Below, in pieces: positions 1 to 7,900 of a stretch of 28,995 bases of DNA. Origin of the DNA: a virus; the IMG/VR virus record IMGVR_UViG_3300031787_000623, positions 1-28,995 of that record. One strand, 5' to 3'. How positions within the stretch are numbered: position 1 is the first letter of the stretch; each line of letters starts with the position of its first letter. Under the pieces are notes generated by a model. The model was given only the letters and a program-made list of their open reading frames with translations. It had not been told where the DNA came from and made no database searches. The position numbers and the translations under genes were made by a program.

Positions 1-186
1 ATGTTCGTATTTTGAATAATACTCCTTAATCATTTGACAGATAATACGAAAATATTGGTTATCAAAGTAATGTGGGTCAATAACTTCAAGAATCGAATTT
101 GAGAAATCCTTATATAAAATGATGTTGTTTAATAACTGTATTTGAAAGGTATTCCCTAAGTATCCGAAGCTTTTTTTGTCTGACAT
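1..186 (-). CDS. DnaB/gp41-type replicative helicase, N-terminal fragment (runs off the left edge)
   Basis: The minus strand is open from an ATG at 186 to the window edge, giving 62 residues starting MSDKKSFGYLGNTFQ. The pattern FGYLGNTFQIQLLNNII followed by a helix and PHYFDNQYFRII resembles the N-terminal helical domain of phage DnaB-family helicases (T4 gp41 type), where a small-subunit-like domain mediates hexamer assembly. The ATPase domain lies outside the window, so the call rests on the N-terminus and on its position after UvsX, RNase H and gp32. A 39-base gap separates it from the upstream gene, and that gap contains a TATTTAT element at 222-216, so it may have its own promoter. Another DnaB-like or primase-helicase fusion is possible. 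Confidence 0.65.
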   Translation of the reverse strand, partial: MSDKKSFGYLGNTFQIQLLNNIILYKDFSNSILEVIDPHYFDNQYFRIICQMIKEYYSKYEH

Positions 187-215
187 ATTCTATGATTTTT
201 TTCTTTTTGTATATG

Positions 216-222
216 ATAAATA
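216..222 (-). promoter_or_regulatory. TATTTAT element before the helicase gene (putative phage promoter)
   Basis: The minus strand reads CATATTTATCATATAC here, in the short gap between the 150-aa gene and the helicase start, 29 bases before the ATG. It matches the TATTTAT element found before several structural genes in this window. No -33 box is visible. The promoter role is inferred from recurrence and position only. Confidence 0.35.
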
Positions 223-225
223 TGA

Positions 226-678
226 TTAAACTAACGAATAGTTTAAGTAATTGTAAGATAAATTTTTAGCTGAAAAAATGTCAGTAAGCTCTCTTAATAT
301 GTTTTTTATGGATGGTCGTACATCCAGCGTATATCTTACCTTTGGTGGGTACAATTTACCGTCAATCACATAGTGACAAATTGTCTCATTTCCGACTCTT
401 AAAATAATGTTAAATGTTTCAGGTCCATCAGTATTTGATGTTTCAAGAACCGATTGGTCCTCTTCAATTTGGAATCTATTTTCCAACATATAAACAGCAC
501 ATTTGTTTCTAAGTTGTGTTTGCAAATCTTGTCTTAAACCGAACATATAGTTCATAAGTTCAACACTCCCTTTTGTTTTTGGGTTGTACCCTTTAACGTT
601 GAAGAATCTTTGAACTACAAAGTTGTTGTTCAATGTGATAAGAAATTCAACTTTGGTTACGTCGTTTTGTTCTTTCAT
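226..678 (-). CDS. Conserved-looking hypothetical protein, 150 aa
   Basis: I do not recognise this family. The frame stays open upstream into the RNase H gene, but the ATG at 678 is chosen because it gives a 5-base gap after the RNase H stop, and because a typical A/T-rich leader (TTAAAAATT) directly precedes it. The upstream extension would be an improbable Lys-rich run (KKRKVKIQKQK). The protein starts MKEQNDVTKVEFLI and alternates predicted beta strands (VEFLITL, FVVQRFF, TFNIILRVG, ETICHYVIDG) with a central helix (VELMNYMFGLRQDLQ), so it is a small soluble alpha/beta protein. It has two cysteines and no membrane segment. Placement between RNase H and helicase genes suggests a replication accessory role, which is inference only. 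Confidence 0.7.
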   Translation of the reverse strand: MKEQNDVTKVEFLITLNNNFVVQRFFNVKGYNPKTKGSVELMNYMFGLRQDLQTQLRNKCAVYMLENRFQIEEDQSVLETSNTDGPETFNIILRVGNETICHYVIDGKLYPPKVRYTLDVRPSIKNILRELTDIFSAKNLSYNYLNYSLV

Positions 679-683
679 AATTT

Positions 684-1691
684 TTAATTTTTGTTTTTGA
701 ATTTTGACTTTTCTTTTCTTGTTAACTTTAAAAATGGTTTTAAAAAATAAATCCAACCGTCATCTTGTTTTGGTAGGTACTTAAATAAACCGTCTTCCAT
801 CATCATACGAATTAGATTTTTATATCCCCTACCATCAGGGTCCAACGATTCAGAATAATATGCATCAACTAAATCTTTACCTTCTTGATTTATCAGTGGT
901 TCATCTAAATCAATTAGTTTTTTGTTTATTACATAATATTCATCACCAAATACTCCCTCTTTTGTCTTGCCCGATAAAAGGTTTTGTAATGATTTATTGT
1001 CCTTATTTTCTTTAAGAAGTTCCTCACCTTTTGTTAAAATATCGGGTATTTCCACTACTCTTTCAAGTAGTTCAGGGAAAAACTTAAATAGTGTCTTTTC
1101 ACCTAAATAAAAAATACCATCAATATTATCGGACGAATCTCCCGTGAGGATTTTAATAGTTTTGACATTAAAGTGGGGAACTTCAAAATCACTCATTTTG
1201 ATTGTGTCCCCCATCTTATAATATCTTTTTGTGGATGGTGAATAGATAGATACCTTTTCAGAAATTAATTGTGTTAGGTCTCTATCACTTGAGAATATAG
1301 TTTTATTCTCATCTTCAGAAATTTTACAGTAGTAAGCAATTAAATCATCAGCCTCTGAATGTTCAACTTCAACTTGTCTAACAAACATCTCTTCAAGATA
1401 TTGTTTAACTCGTTGCTTCTGACTTTCATAAGAAGCTTGTTTAAACTCATTAGAGTCGTCCTTACGATTTAATTTATACTTAGGGTAGATAATCCTTCTT
1501 TGAGATGAATTCGTATCACTGTCCCAAAATACAACAACTTTGTTATAGTTGTTTTCTTCTAAGAACTTTCTTAAAGTATTCAAAAAGTGCCAAATAGCAC
1601 CGATATGTTGTCCGTTGTGAAAGTAATCTTTCACCCCATGAAAACCAATTTTAATCAAATTGTTTCCATCAACCAATAAGGTTTTTGTCAC
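684..1691 (-). CDS. rnh: RNase H / FEN-type 5'-3' exonuclease (T4 Rnh-like)
   Basis: A 335-aa flap-endonuclease-family nuclease; in T4 this enzyme removes RNA primers and flaps during lagging-strand synthesis. Metal-binding acidic positions typical of the family are visible: D8 in LLVDGNN, D57 and D59 in VVFWDSD, the cluster E113-A-D115-D116 in HSEADDLIAYY, D136 and D138 in FSSDRDL, and D185/D188 in the helix-hairpin-helix region LTGDSSDNIDGI. T4 Rnh is somewhat shorter (about 305 aa). The start is GTG at 1691: no ATG occurs until residue 102, and the catalytic VDGNN begins at residue 7. It follows uvsX after a 21-base A/T-rich gap with no terminator, so the two are probably co-transcribed. 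It is followed after 5 bases by the 150-aa gene. Confidence 0.9.
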   Translation of the reverse strand: MTKTLLVDGNNLIKIGFHGVKDYFHNGQHIGAIWHFLNTLRKFLEENNYNKVVVFWDSDTNSSQRRIIYPKYKLNRKDDSNEFKQASYESQKQRVKQYLEEMFVRQVEVEHSEADDLIAYYCKISEDENKTIFSSDRDLTQLISEKVSIYSPSTKRYYKMGDTIKMSDFEVPHFNVKTIKILTGDSSDNIDGIFYLGEKTLFKFFPELLERVVEIPDILTKGEELLKENKDNKSLQNLLSGKTKEGVFGDEYYVINKKLIDLDEPLINQEGKDLVDAYYSESLDPDGRGYKNLIRMMMEDGLFKYLPKQDDGWIYFLKPFLKLTRKEKSKFKNKN

Positions 1692-1712
1692 TTTTTTTGT
1701 TTTTAATTGTTA

Positions 1713-2720
1713 CTACTCTACTTCTTCTTTTTCTGCTTTCAAATCGAAGTCACCATCAACTCCGATTATTTCCTTCCAGTACTCGGCATATTCTTTTTTG
1801 TATTGTTCGATTGATGCCTTTTCTTCGGAAGCTTCTTTTCCTGGTAAGAAACCGTGTGGTGTCACGATAATCTTCCCATCTTCGAAACCAAGTCCGTTAA
1901 TGTGGTTTTTCATAACCGATACCTTTGTTCTTGATGCAAACTTCACAGTCCTCTTATCTTTAGTTGCGGTAATTTTCGTAGTACCAGCACCTTTTTGATT
2001 TCCAAATAAGAATACTAATGAAGAGTTCAACCAAATAGCTTCACCACCTTTTGCTTTGATTTTAGGTTGTCCAAATGGATTATCAGGTAATTCAACCCAA
2101 GGTTGGTTAACGATGATTAAGGTGTTTTCGTATTTAGAGTCAGCTTTACGTGAACCTGAAATACGTTGGTTAATACCCATACCAATCTTGTCTGCCAAAA
2201 CACTTGCGTTGTGTTGTTTACCTCCTTTACCTTCGTAAGTCATTTTACAAGGAACAGAACCAACTGAGTCCCACATAATACACAATGAATAATCTAAATC
2301 ACCCTTTTCTTGAGCGTCTAATAAATCATTGATGTAATCTGTGATTTGTTCAATATAATCAAAGTTATTATTGAATATATAAAAACCGTCCCACTCTAAT
2401 TCTCCTGTTTCTGTATCAACAACTTCTTCACATTCAAAACCCATTAATTTTGCGTGGTCAAACGACCATTTTTGTTCAGTGATGATGAATACAGGTAAAA
2501 TACCTTTCTTCTGAGCATCAACCGCAGTTTTAACTAATGCTGTAGTCTTACCTGTATCTGAATGTCCTAAGAACATATTGATGTGTCCCATCGCAGGACC
2601 AGGTAAACCAACCGCATCCAAAAACGGCGCACCAAGGTCAAAGAATCTTTGTGGTTTATACTTTGCCGATGTGGAAAATTTCTTTTTAAGTGAACTAAAG
2701 TCGTTCTTTTTAATAGCCAT
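1713..2720 (-). CDS. uvsX: UvsX-type RecA-like recombinase
   Basis: A 335-aa RecA/UvsX strand-exchange ATPase that would form filaments on ssDNA for recombination-dependent replication and repair, loaded in competition with the gp32-like protein encoded just upstream. Walker A is GHSDTGKT at residues 52-59, a catalytic glutamate is in ITEQKW (E82), Walker B is CIMWDS with D151, and an L2-like DNA-binding region runs around residues 160-195 (KGGKQHNASVLADKIGMGIN). NQPWVE near 205-210 fits the post-Walker switch (sensor) region. The C-terminus is acidic (KAEKEEVE), as in RecA proteins. T4 UvsX is about 390 aa, so this is a compact form. The start overlaps the stop of the 73-aa gene in a TAATG junction, which implies translational coupling. 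Confidence 0.93.
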   Translation of the reverse strand: MAIKKNDFSSLKKKFSTSAKYKPQRFFDLGAPFLDAVGLPGPAMGHINMFLGHSDTGKTTALVKTAVDAQKKGILPVFIITEQKWSFDHAKLMGFECEEVVDTETGELEWDGFYIFNNNFDYIEQITDYINDLLDAQEKGDLDYSLCIMWDSVGSVPCKMTYEGKGGKQHNASVLADKIGMGINQRISGSRKADSKYENTLIIVNQPWVELPDNPFGQPKIKAKGGEAIWLNSSLVFLFGNQKGAGTTKITATKDKRTVKFASRTKVSVMKNHINGLGFEDGKIIVTPHGFLPGKEASEEKASIEQYKKEYAEYWKEIIGVDGDFDLKAEKEEVE

Positions 2721-2941
2721 TATAGTTCGTAAATTTTAAAATTTGTTATAGTTTCCAACTTATCTTTAGCATCTGTAAGTTGTCCAACTAAATTATCCAT
2801 CTCTTCTGTGTGTTGTGGATGTTCACCAATCCCAACAGGGTTTGTGAAATAAACATAAAGTCTTGCTTCAGCATCAGCAATTTCTGCTTCATATTTTTTA
2901 ACTAATGCTTCTTTTAATTTTTCTGCAATCACTGGTTTCAT
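2720..2941 (-). CDS. Small helical hypothetical protein, 73 aa, coupled to uvsX
   Basis: I do not recognise the family. It begins MKPVIAEKLKEALVKKYEAE and is predicted to be two charged helices (residues about 3-28 and 45-68, the second EEMDNLVGQLTDAKDKLET) joined by YVYFTNPVGIGEHPQH, so a short helical hairpin or coiled coil. There is no membrane segment and no cysteine. It overlaps uvsX by one base (TAATG), suggesting coupled translation and perhaps a recombination-mediator role. It shows no clear similarity to T4 UvsY that I can see. The leader ACAAAATTAAAAACACAAA is A-rich with no Shine-Dalgarno. The gp32 terminator lies 23 bases upstream of the ATG, so expression depends on read-through or an unseen promoter. 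Confidence 0.75.
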   Translation of the reverse strand: MKPVIAEKLKEALVKKYEAEIADAEARLYVYFTNPVGIGEHPQHTEEMDNLVGQLTDAKDKLETITNFKIYEL

Positions 2942-2963
2942 TTTGTGTTTTTAATTTTGTTTA

Positions 2964-3006
2964 TAAAAAAAGCATGGATACAATATGTTTAAAAGTATCC
3001 ATGCTT
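2964..3006 (-). terminator. Rho-independent terminator after the gp32-like gene
   Basis: A perfect 12-bp stem, AAGCATGGATAC (2970-2981) pairing with GTATCCATGCTT (2995-3006), has a 13-base loop. On the minus strand it is followed by an uninterrupted T run. It lies 9 bases after the gp32-like stop codon, so it would end the highly expressed gp32 message before the 73-aa/uvsX genes. Confidence 0.9.
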
Positions 3007-3014
3007 AATTAAAT

Positions 3015-3869
3015 TTAGAATGGCAAATCTTCTGCTGGTTCTTCGTTCGCTTGTGGGTCAACAGGAGTTGGTGTTTCTTGTTTTGCCCCTCCAAGTGAAA
3101 TTTCAGCTTCTTCACCGTAAACATATTTTTTAAGTTCAGATGACCACATTGGTGTTTCGCCAACCGCAACTGCTTCTAAATATTCTACGGGTTTTTTTGA
3201 ATACACATCATTCCATGTAAGTTCATCTTGGAGCCATCCTTCCATGATTTCTTTATCCTCGTGTAAAGGTTGAGGGTCATCATACATGATTGTTTGAATA
3301 ACGGTATACTCTTTTCCTTGTGGTGTTTTTGCTTTTGTAAGTTCAATGATTAAATCTCGACCTTTCTCGGCGTCAGTTACATCACCTTTAGCTTTCCAAA
3401 TAGGAAGAATTTTATCTAACACACCTTCTTGTTTGTAGTTGTGTTTGAATCGCCAGAATTTAACACCATCTTGTTCGTTGTCGCGGTCAATTACTTTTAC
3501 GATGTAAAATAAACGTGAACGGTATTGTGATGCCAATTCTTTGTCTTCTTTCTTACCTGTTGAAATAAGTTCATTATAAACTTCAGTCAAAGGTGAACGT
3601 TCGTTGTCATTTTTTTCAGGGTCATACAACTTAACCCATTGTCCGTTTACTTGGATTTCGTGATACCATACTTCAACAAATGGTGAAGAACCATCTTTTG
3701 TAGGTAAGATACGAATACGTCGTGATGCGGATTTTTCATTCTTCTGAAGGATTGCTGAAAAATACTTCTTCAATCTGTCTTCTTGTGAAATGTTTGATTT
3801 TTGTGAACCCGTAGTTGTTGAGTTCTTTTCGTACTGCGCAAGTACTGAATCTAATACTGAATTTGCCAT
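3015..3869 (-). CDS. 32: gp32-like single-stranded DNA-binding protein
   Basis: A 284-aa protein with the layout of T4 gp32: a short N-terminal region (residues 1-30), a central OB-fold-like core with basic/aromatic stretches (SRRIRILP, VEVWYHEI, QYRSRLFYIVKVIDRD, VKFWRFKHNY), and an acidic tail. It would coat ssDNA at the fork and in recombination. Two differences from T4 gp32 are visible: there is no cysteine anywhere, so the gp32 zinc site (Cys-Cys-Cys-His) is absent, and the C-terminus ends EEPAEDLPF, like the DDDIPF-type tip of bacterial SSB. It is preceded by a host-type promoter (3905-3935) and followed by a strong terminator, so it forms a one-gene unit suited to high early expression. 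The start ATG at 3869 follows TTAAAAATTTATTT. Confidence 0.85.
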   Translation of the reverse strand: MANSVLDSVLAQYEKNSTTTGSQKSNISQEDRLKKYFSAILQKNEKSASRRIRILPTKDGSSPFVEVWYHEIQVNGQWVKLYDPEKNDNERSPLTEVYNELISTGKKEDKELASQYRSRLFYIVKVIDRDNEQDGVKFWRFKHNYKQEGVLDKILPIWKAKGDVTDAEKGRDLIIELTKAKTPQGKEYTVIQTIMYDDPQPLHEDKEIMEGWLQDELTWNDVYSKKPVEYLEAVAVGETPMWSSELKKYVYGEEAEISLGGAKQETPTPVDPQANEEPAEDLPF

Positions 3870-3904
3870 AAATAAATTTTTAATTATTACTCTTTTATCT
3901 ACAA

Positions 3905-3935
3905 CAAATATAGGTGAATATTTAAGTTTGTCAAA
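3905..3935 (-). promoter_or_regulatory. Bacteroidota-type promoter for the gp32-like gene
   Basis: On the minus strand TTTG (3935-3932) is followed by exactly 19 bases and then TATATTTG (3912-3905). This fits the Bacteroidota primary sigma consensus, TTTG near -33 and TAnnTTTG near -7. The -7 box ends 35 bases before the gp32 ATG. It sits directly downstream of the previous unit's terminator. The match supports recognition by host RNA polymerase early in infection. Confidence 0.75.
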
Positions 3936-3962
3936 TAAAAAAGGGGACTTATGCCCCCCTTT
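3936..3962 (-). terminator. Rho-independent terminator after the Pro/Ala-rich protein gene
   Basis: On the minus strand the sequence reads AAAGGGGGGCATAAGTCCCCTTTTTT. An AAAGGGG/CCCCTTT stem closes a short loop and runs into a T tract. It lies 26 bases after the stop of the 230-aa gene and ends the baseplate-side transcript. Its T tract abuts the -33 box of the gp32 promoter. Confidence 0.85.
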
Positions 3963-3988
3963 ATAATGATTCTTTATCCTATTATTTT

Positions 3989-4681
3989 TTACATGTTTGG
4001 ATTCTCGTCGTCATATATATTAAATGTTTTTTTTACCTCATTTGGAGAAAAGTTCTCAACCTCGTCTGATGTTAATACATATTCATTTTTTCCTGTTTTC
4101 TCCATCTCTTCTTCTTTATCTTGAAAGAAATCTGTCAGTTTTTGATTGTAAGGATAAGAATCTAAAGAACGTAACATTAGTTTCTCTTCAGGTGTTTTTT
4201 CTCTGTACTTATCAAATTTAGCTTCTAAGTCATTTATCTTACTCATGATTTGGTCCATGTTTTCTAATTTTGATGCCAAATCATCAATTTTTGAAAACAT
4301 ATCATTCATGAACTCATCTTGTTTTGCCTGAATTTCTTGTTGTGATGTTACAAGGTCAGTGATATCAATTTCTTCAGTTTCCTCATCCTCAGGTTTTTCA
4401 GCATCAACCTCTTCTACATCCGGGTCGTTTTCCACATCTACAGGTTCAGGAACTTCAGTTGGAGCAGCTCCTGCATCTGCTGCCGGTGCTTCAGGAGCTG
4501 GTGCGGCAGCATCAGGTGCCGGTGGTGCATCACCTTCAATAGGTGCTTCTGGTGCCGGTGGCACACCACCTTCAGGTTCTGTAGGTGCTTCAGGTTGCTC
4601 TTTTAAGATATATGAATTAATTTGGTTGAATCTTTTTAATTCTTCCAATATTTTTTTTTCTACGTTCATTTTACTATACAT
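3989..4681 (-). CDS. Pro/Ala/Glu-rich putative virion or scaffold-associated protein, 230 aa
   Basis: Function is unknown. Three regions are visible: an N-terminal amphipathic helix (residues 5-28, KKILEELKRFNQINSYILKE); a low-complexity region rich in Pro, Ala and Glu (about 29-105); and a coiled coil (about 110-160, including FSKIDDLASKLENMDQI) leading to a polar C-terminal segment containing SYPYNQKLTDFF and GKNEYVLTSDEV. The composed C-terminus looks like a conserved structural tail rather than random sequence. The helix ends in L-K-E, resembling T4 prohead-protease or capsid-targeting signals. The ATG at 4681 abuts the stop of the 74-aa gene (TAA then ATG); the ATG at 4669 (MNVEKK) is an equally good start. 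A strong terminator follows. The Pro/Ala stretch is locally much more GC-rich than its surroundings. Confidence 0.75.
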   Translation of the reverse strand: MYSKMNVEKKILEELKRFNQINSYILKEQPEAPTEPEGGVPPAPEAPIEGDAPPAPDAAAPAPEAPAADAGAAPTEVPEPVDVENDPDVEEVDAEKPEDEETEEIDITDLVTSQQEIQAKQDEFMNDMFSKIDDLASKLENMDQIMSKINDLEAKFDKYREKTPEEKLMLRSLDSYPYNQKLTDFFQDKEEEMEKTGKNEYVLTSDEVENFSPNEVKKTFNIYDDENPNM

Positions 4682-4906
4682 TTATCCGTTTAATAATGTT
4701 TTAACACCTTGTGGAGTCTCAACCTTTAATGTTCTGTTTGTTCTCATAGTATTATCCACTCTTTCGATTAGACCATCTTTCATTCTGATTGTATAACAAT
4801 CACCCGTATCTAAATCACAAACTTCTTGATAACCATTACCCGCGTCTCTTTGGGTAACTCTCGTATCTTTTTTTAAATAATCATCTAATAATGCTTTCAT
4901 ACTCAT
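4682..4906 (-). CDS. Small hypothetical protein, 74 aa
   Basis: I do not recognise it. It begins MSMKALLDDYLKKD and continues as a mainly beta protein (GYQEVCDLDTGDCYTIRMKDG, then TLKVETPQGVKTLLNG). The two cysteines eight residues apart (VCDLDTGDCY) could pair or bind a metal. There is no signal peptide or membrane segment. It is the first gene after a TATTTAT element, 14 bases upstream of the ATG, and its stop touches the start of the 230-aa gene, so the two form a unit. The second ATG (MKALL) is an alternative start, with the element 20 bases upstream. Confidence 0.65.
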   Translation of the reverse strand: MSMKALLDDYLKKDTRVTQRDAGNGYQEVCDLDTGDCYTIRMKDGLIERVDNTMRTNRTLKVETPQGVKTLLNG

Positions 4907-4920
4907 AACATTTTTATTAT

Positions 4921-4927
4921 ATAAATA
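4921..4927 (-). promoter_or_regulatory. TATTTAT element before the 74-aa/230-aa unit (putative late promoter)
   Basis: The minus strand reads GATATATTTATATAATAAAAATG in the 28-base gap between the giant hub gene and the 74-aa gene, with the element 14 bases before the ATG. The same spacing is seen before the 2045-aa and tape measure genes. It closely resembles the copy before the tail tube gene. The promoter role is inferred. Confidence 0.45.
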
Positions 4928-4934
4928 TATCTAT

Positions 4935-7900
4935 CTATGGGTTTTGTTTAAAATACTTATAACTTCGGGCAAATTCTTCAACCCAATTGTTATATGTGTC
5001 TAATTTATTTTGATTTGTAAAATCTTGTATAGTAGTATCTTTTATCTGTTGAGCGTTTAATGGGGGTTGTGGTGGTACCGCAGTTGGGTTACCAAATGCT
5101 TTTTGAGTTAACCAAGAAGCATATACTAACTGAAATAAAGCCTTTCCATATTGTTTGTTTTCGTCGGCGTCAGGATTTAATGTTTTTAACTGTGGTACTA
5201 AATTTATAACCTGAGTCATGTATGAAATCATGAACTTTATAGACTCTGTTAAATTATTAAACTTAACTAAAGGGGTTGGTGTATTTGCAATATTTATACA
5301 AGATTGTTTTAAAATCAAACTAGGAAGATTACCTTTATAATTTATTATTGTATTAATTCCGAATGGGTTGTTATTGATGCAATTTGTAATACCGTTATTC
5401 ATTGTGGTTCCTGGAACAACTCCTTTAGTCAATCCATAAATTAAAGCTCGTAAAGATGTGTCACTTGTTTCTTGTTTTATTACAGGTATGATATCTGTAT
5501 CTGTGAACGTGCTCTGTACAAGTGTTTCAAATGGTACTGAAGGATATTGTGTAATTGTTTCACAATTATTTTCAGGGCTAGCTAAATTAACAGGTACTGG
5601 ATTTTGTGTGACTGGTTCATTTTCAGTTGTTGGTTTTTCTTTATCCTTTGCTGCCAACTCTTTAATCTTAGTTATTACTATTTGATTTACAGACGCCAAT
5701 AAATTATCCACTTTTGGTAATGCATATTTTGGTATGCGAGTACCTTTAAATTCGGTATTAAATCCGCCAGTATTAATATTATGGTTCACTTCAGTTATCC
5801 AATATGGACCATAAAACATAGGGACGTGTCTTAGTACAAAATACATTGTAGGTTGTATCATGACATTTCCCATACTACTTACACCACAACTATATGACCT
5901 AGATTTATATATACTATAAAGCGATGCGGATTGTTGTGCCACTTTATCACCAGCAACAGAACTACCCATGTCAGCATAAACTTTGAATGACTCTGATGTG
6001 TTTTTCATTTCTGACATATCTAGACTCAAGCTTTTGAATATGTTTTGATTTCTTATACCAAAATCAACCGCAAATCCAACAACACGATTACTCAACGAAT
6101 AGTTTGTTTTTGGGTCCGAAACTCTAAGTGGGTTATCCGACATTCTCAAGTCAAAACTATCATCACCAAAACGATTGAAAGTGTTCTCTTTTGGTTTAGG
6201 GTATTCTGAAGGGTTTCCAACATATAAACACAAAAATTTGGGACTTGAGTTTGTATAGTCAACTTCTAAATACGTACCAAATAATGAATTACCAATTTCA
6301 ACATCTTTCAATGGTTGACCATCTTTTACCGCTCTTTGTATACCATAAAAATTAATATAAGCAGGCATTGCCATAAAAATAAAATAATTTTCTTCCAAAA
6401 TTCTACTTATTACACTCATTAAACTTTGGTCTTGTTTTGACTTAAGGTCTAACGCATTTACAACTTTTTGTACGTCTAATACAAATGAATTACCTAAATC
6501 ACTATTTGCCCTATCCATAAATAAAAAGTCCTCAAACAAAGTATTGTTTTTTAAATCAGAGCCAGCAATCCATTTATCGTTAAATCCTTTCAATGTATTA
6601 TATAAAGCTAATTTTGTAGTGTCACCGTTAAGCGCAGTAGTAGGTAAATCAACCGTTACATCAATATTATTTAAAATTTTATTTAGGTTGGAAAAAGTTT
6701 CTGTAACCATTTTGTCCTGTAAACTTCTTCTATCCTCTAAAAAATTATTTATATATGTCGTGAATTTAGTTTTGTCATAAGTAGGGTCAAGTCTTTTTTG
6801 TTCACCATAAAGTCTTACTAATGGATATAAAGTAATAATATTTTGTTCATTAAATGCAATTGAATTATCAATGAAGAAATCAGTTAAGAAAGATTTTTGT
6901 GTATTTTGTAATGGTTGTGCCTGTTGGGGTACTGTTGTTTGTTGTGGTATTGTGTTTTGTAAACCAGGTAGGGTTGAAACATTCGCAGATAATATAATTT
7001 CATTTGGGGAATTAGGGGTGTATTCTACCGTCATAACATAATTACCACCTACATTATTATCAACTCTAAATACTCTCGCGTAGTTTGTGTCAACACCCCC
7101 AAACCCTTCACGATATATACTAGTACCGATTGGTGGGTTTATTGGGTCGGTTCCCGGTGGATAAAATCTTATATTTTCAATCTTGTTAGCATCAAAATTA
7201 GGGTCACCTATAATTCTAAACACCTGATATGTACCGTCTGTTTTTTCAATGTTAATATAATCACCATCACCAGGTACGTCAGGTAATATTGTTGCCGAAT
7301 CTCCAATAAATTGTAATTGTATTGGGTCTAGTAAAGGTGATTGTTGGCAATTTAATTGTGTTTGATAAAATGACATACAGTAACTTGCCGGTGTTGTTCC
7401 TACCGCATTTGTCTGTGGGTAATTGTCATCATTCTCCAAATTATATGTGGTTGTTGTCGCACTATCAGGTACCTTTCTTGCACAGAATTTTTTTGTTTGT
7501 GATGTGTTATCAACAACCTCTAAGAACCATACGTCATTATTATAGTAATTAAATGATGTTGTGCTTGTGTTATCATTTGGGTCAATTATATTAAAATACG
7601 TACCACTACATAAATCTTGGAACGTTCTATAATTTTGTCCCGCAACGGGTGGTGTATATGGTGTAGGTGGATTATTTTGTGCGATAGGTACGGATGGTAA
7701 CACCGGTTGTACTTGTGTTTGAAACTCTAACCCAGGTATTGTAGTATATCCTAAATATTTTCTGAACGCATCCCAAGCAGAAGGGTTTTGAGTTATACTT
7801 TGTAATAAAGTAGTTGCTGTTCCGTCACCGGGTAACGTACCTTTCACATAAGGTTCAAATTTATACTTGTCTTGTACTTGTAAGTTTGAAATAGTACTAA

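Noticed and set aside
1660-1998. Plus-strand ORF of 112 aa across the rnh/uvsX junction
   Set aside because: It is antisense to two well-supported genes and Phe/Ser-rich, as expected for the complement of Lys/Glu codons.
3868-3874. TATTTAT overlapping the gp32 ATG
   Set aside because: It includes the start codon and cannot be a promoter for the gene; the TTTG-N19-TATATTTG set is a better candidate.
4359-4796. Plus-strand ORF rich in Ser, Gly and Ala opposite the 230-aa gene
   Set aside because: It is the mirror of the Pro/Ala/Glu-rich coding stretch, with no leader or domain; its composition is explained by the other strand.
6517-6523. TATTTAT on the minus strand inside the hub gene
   Set aside because: It is within coding sequence with no gene start nearby, and several such copies are expected by chance in AT-rich DNA.
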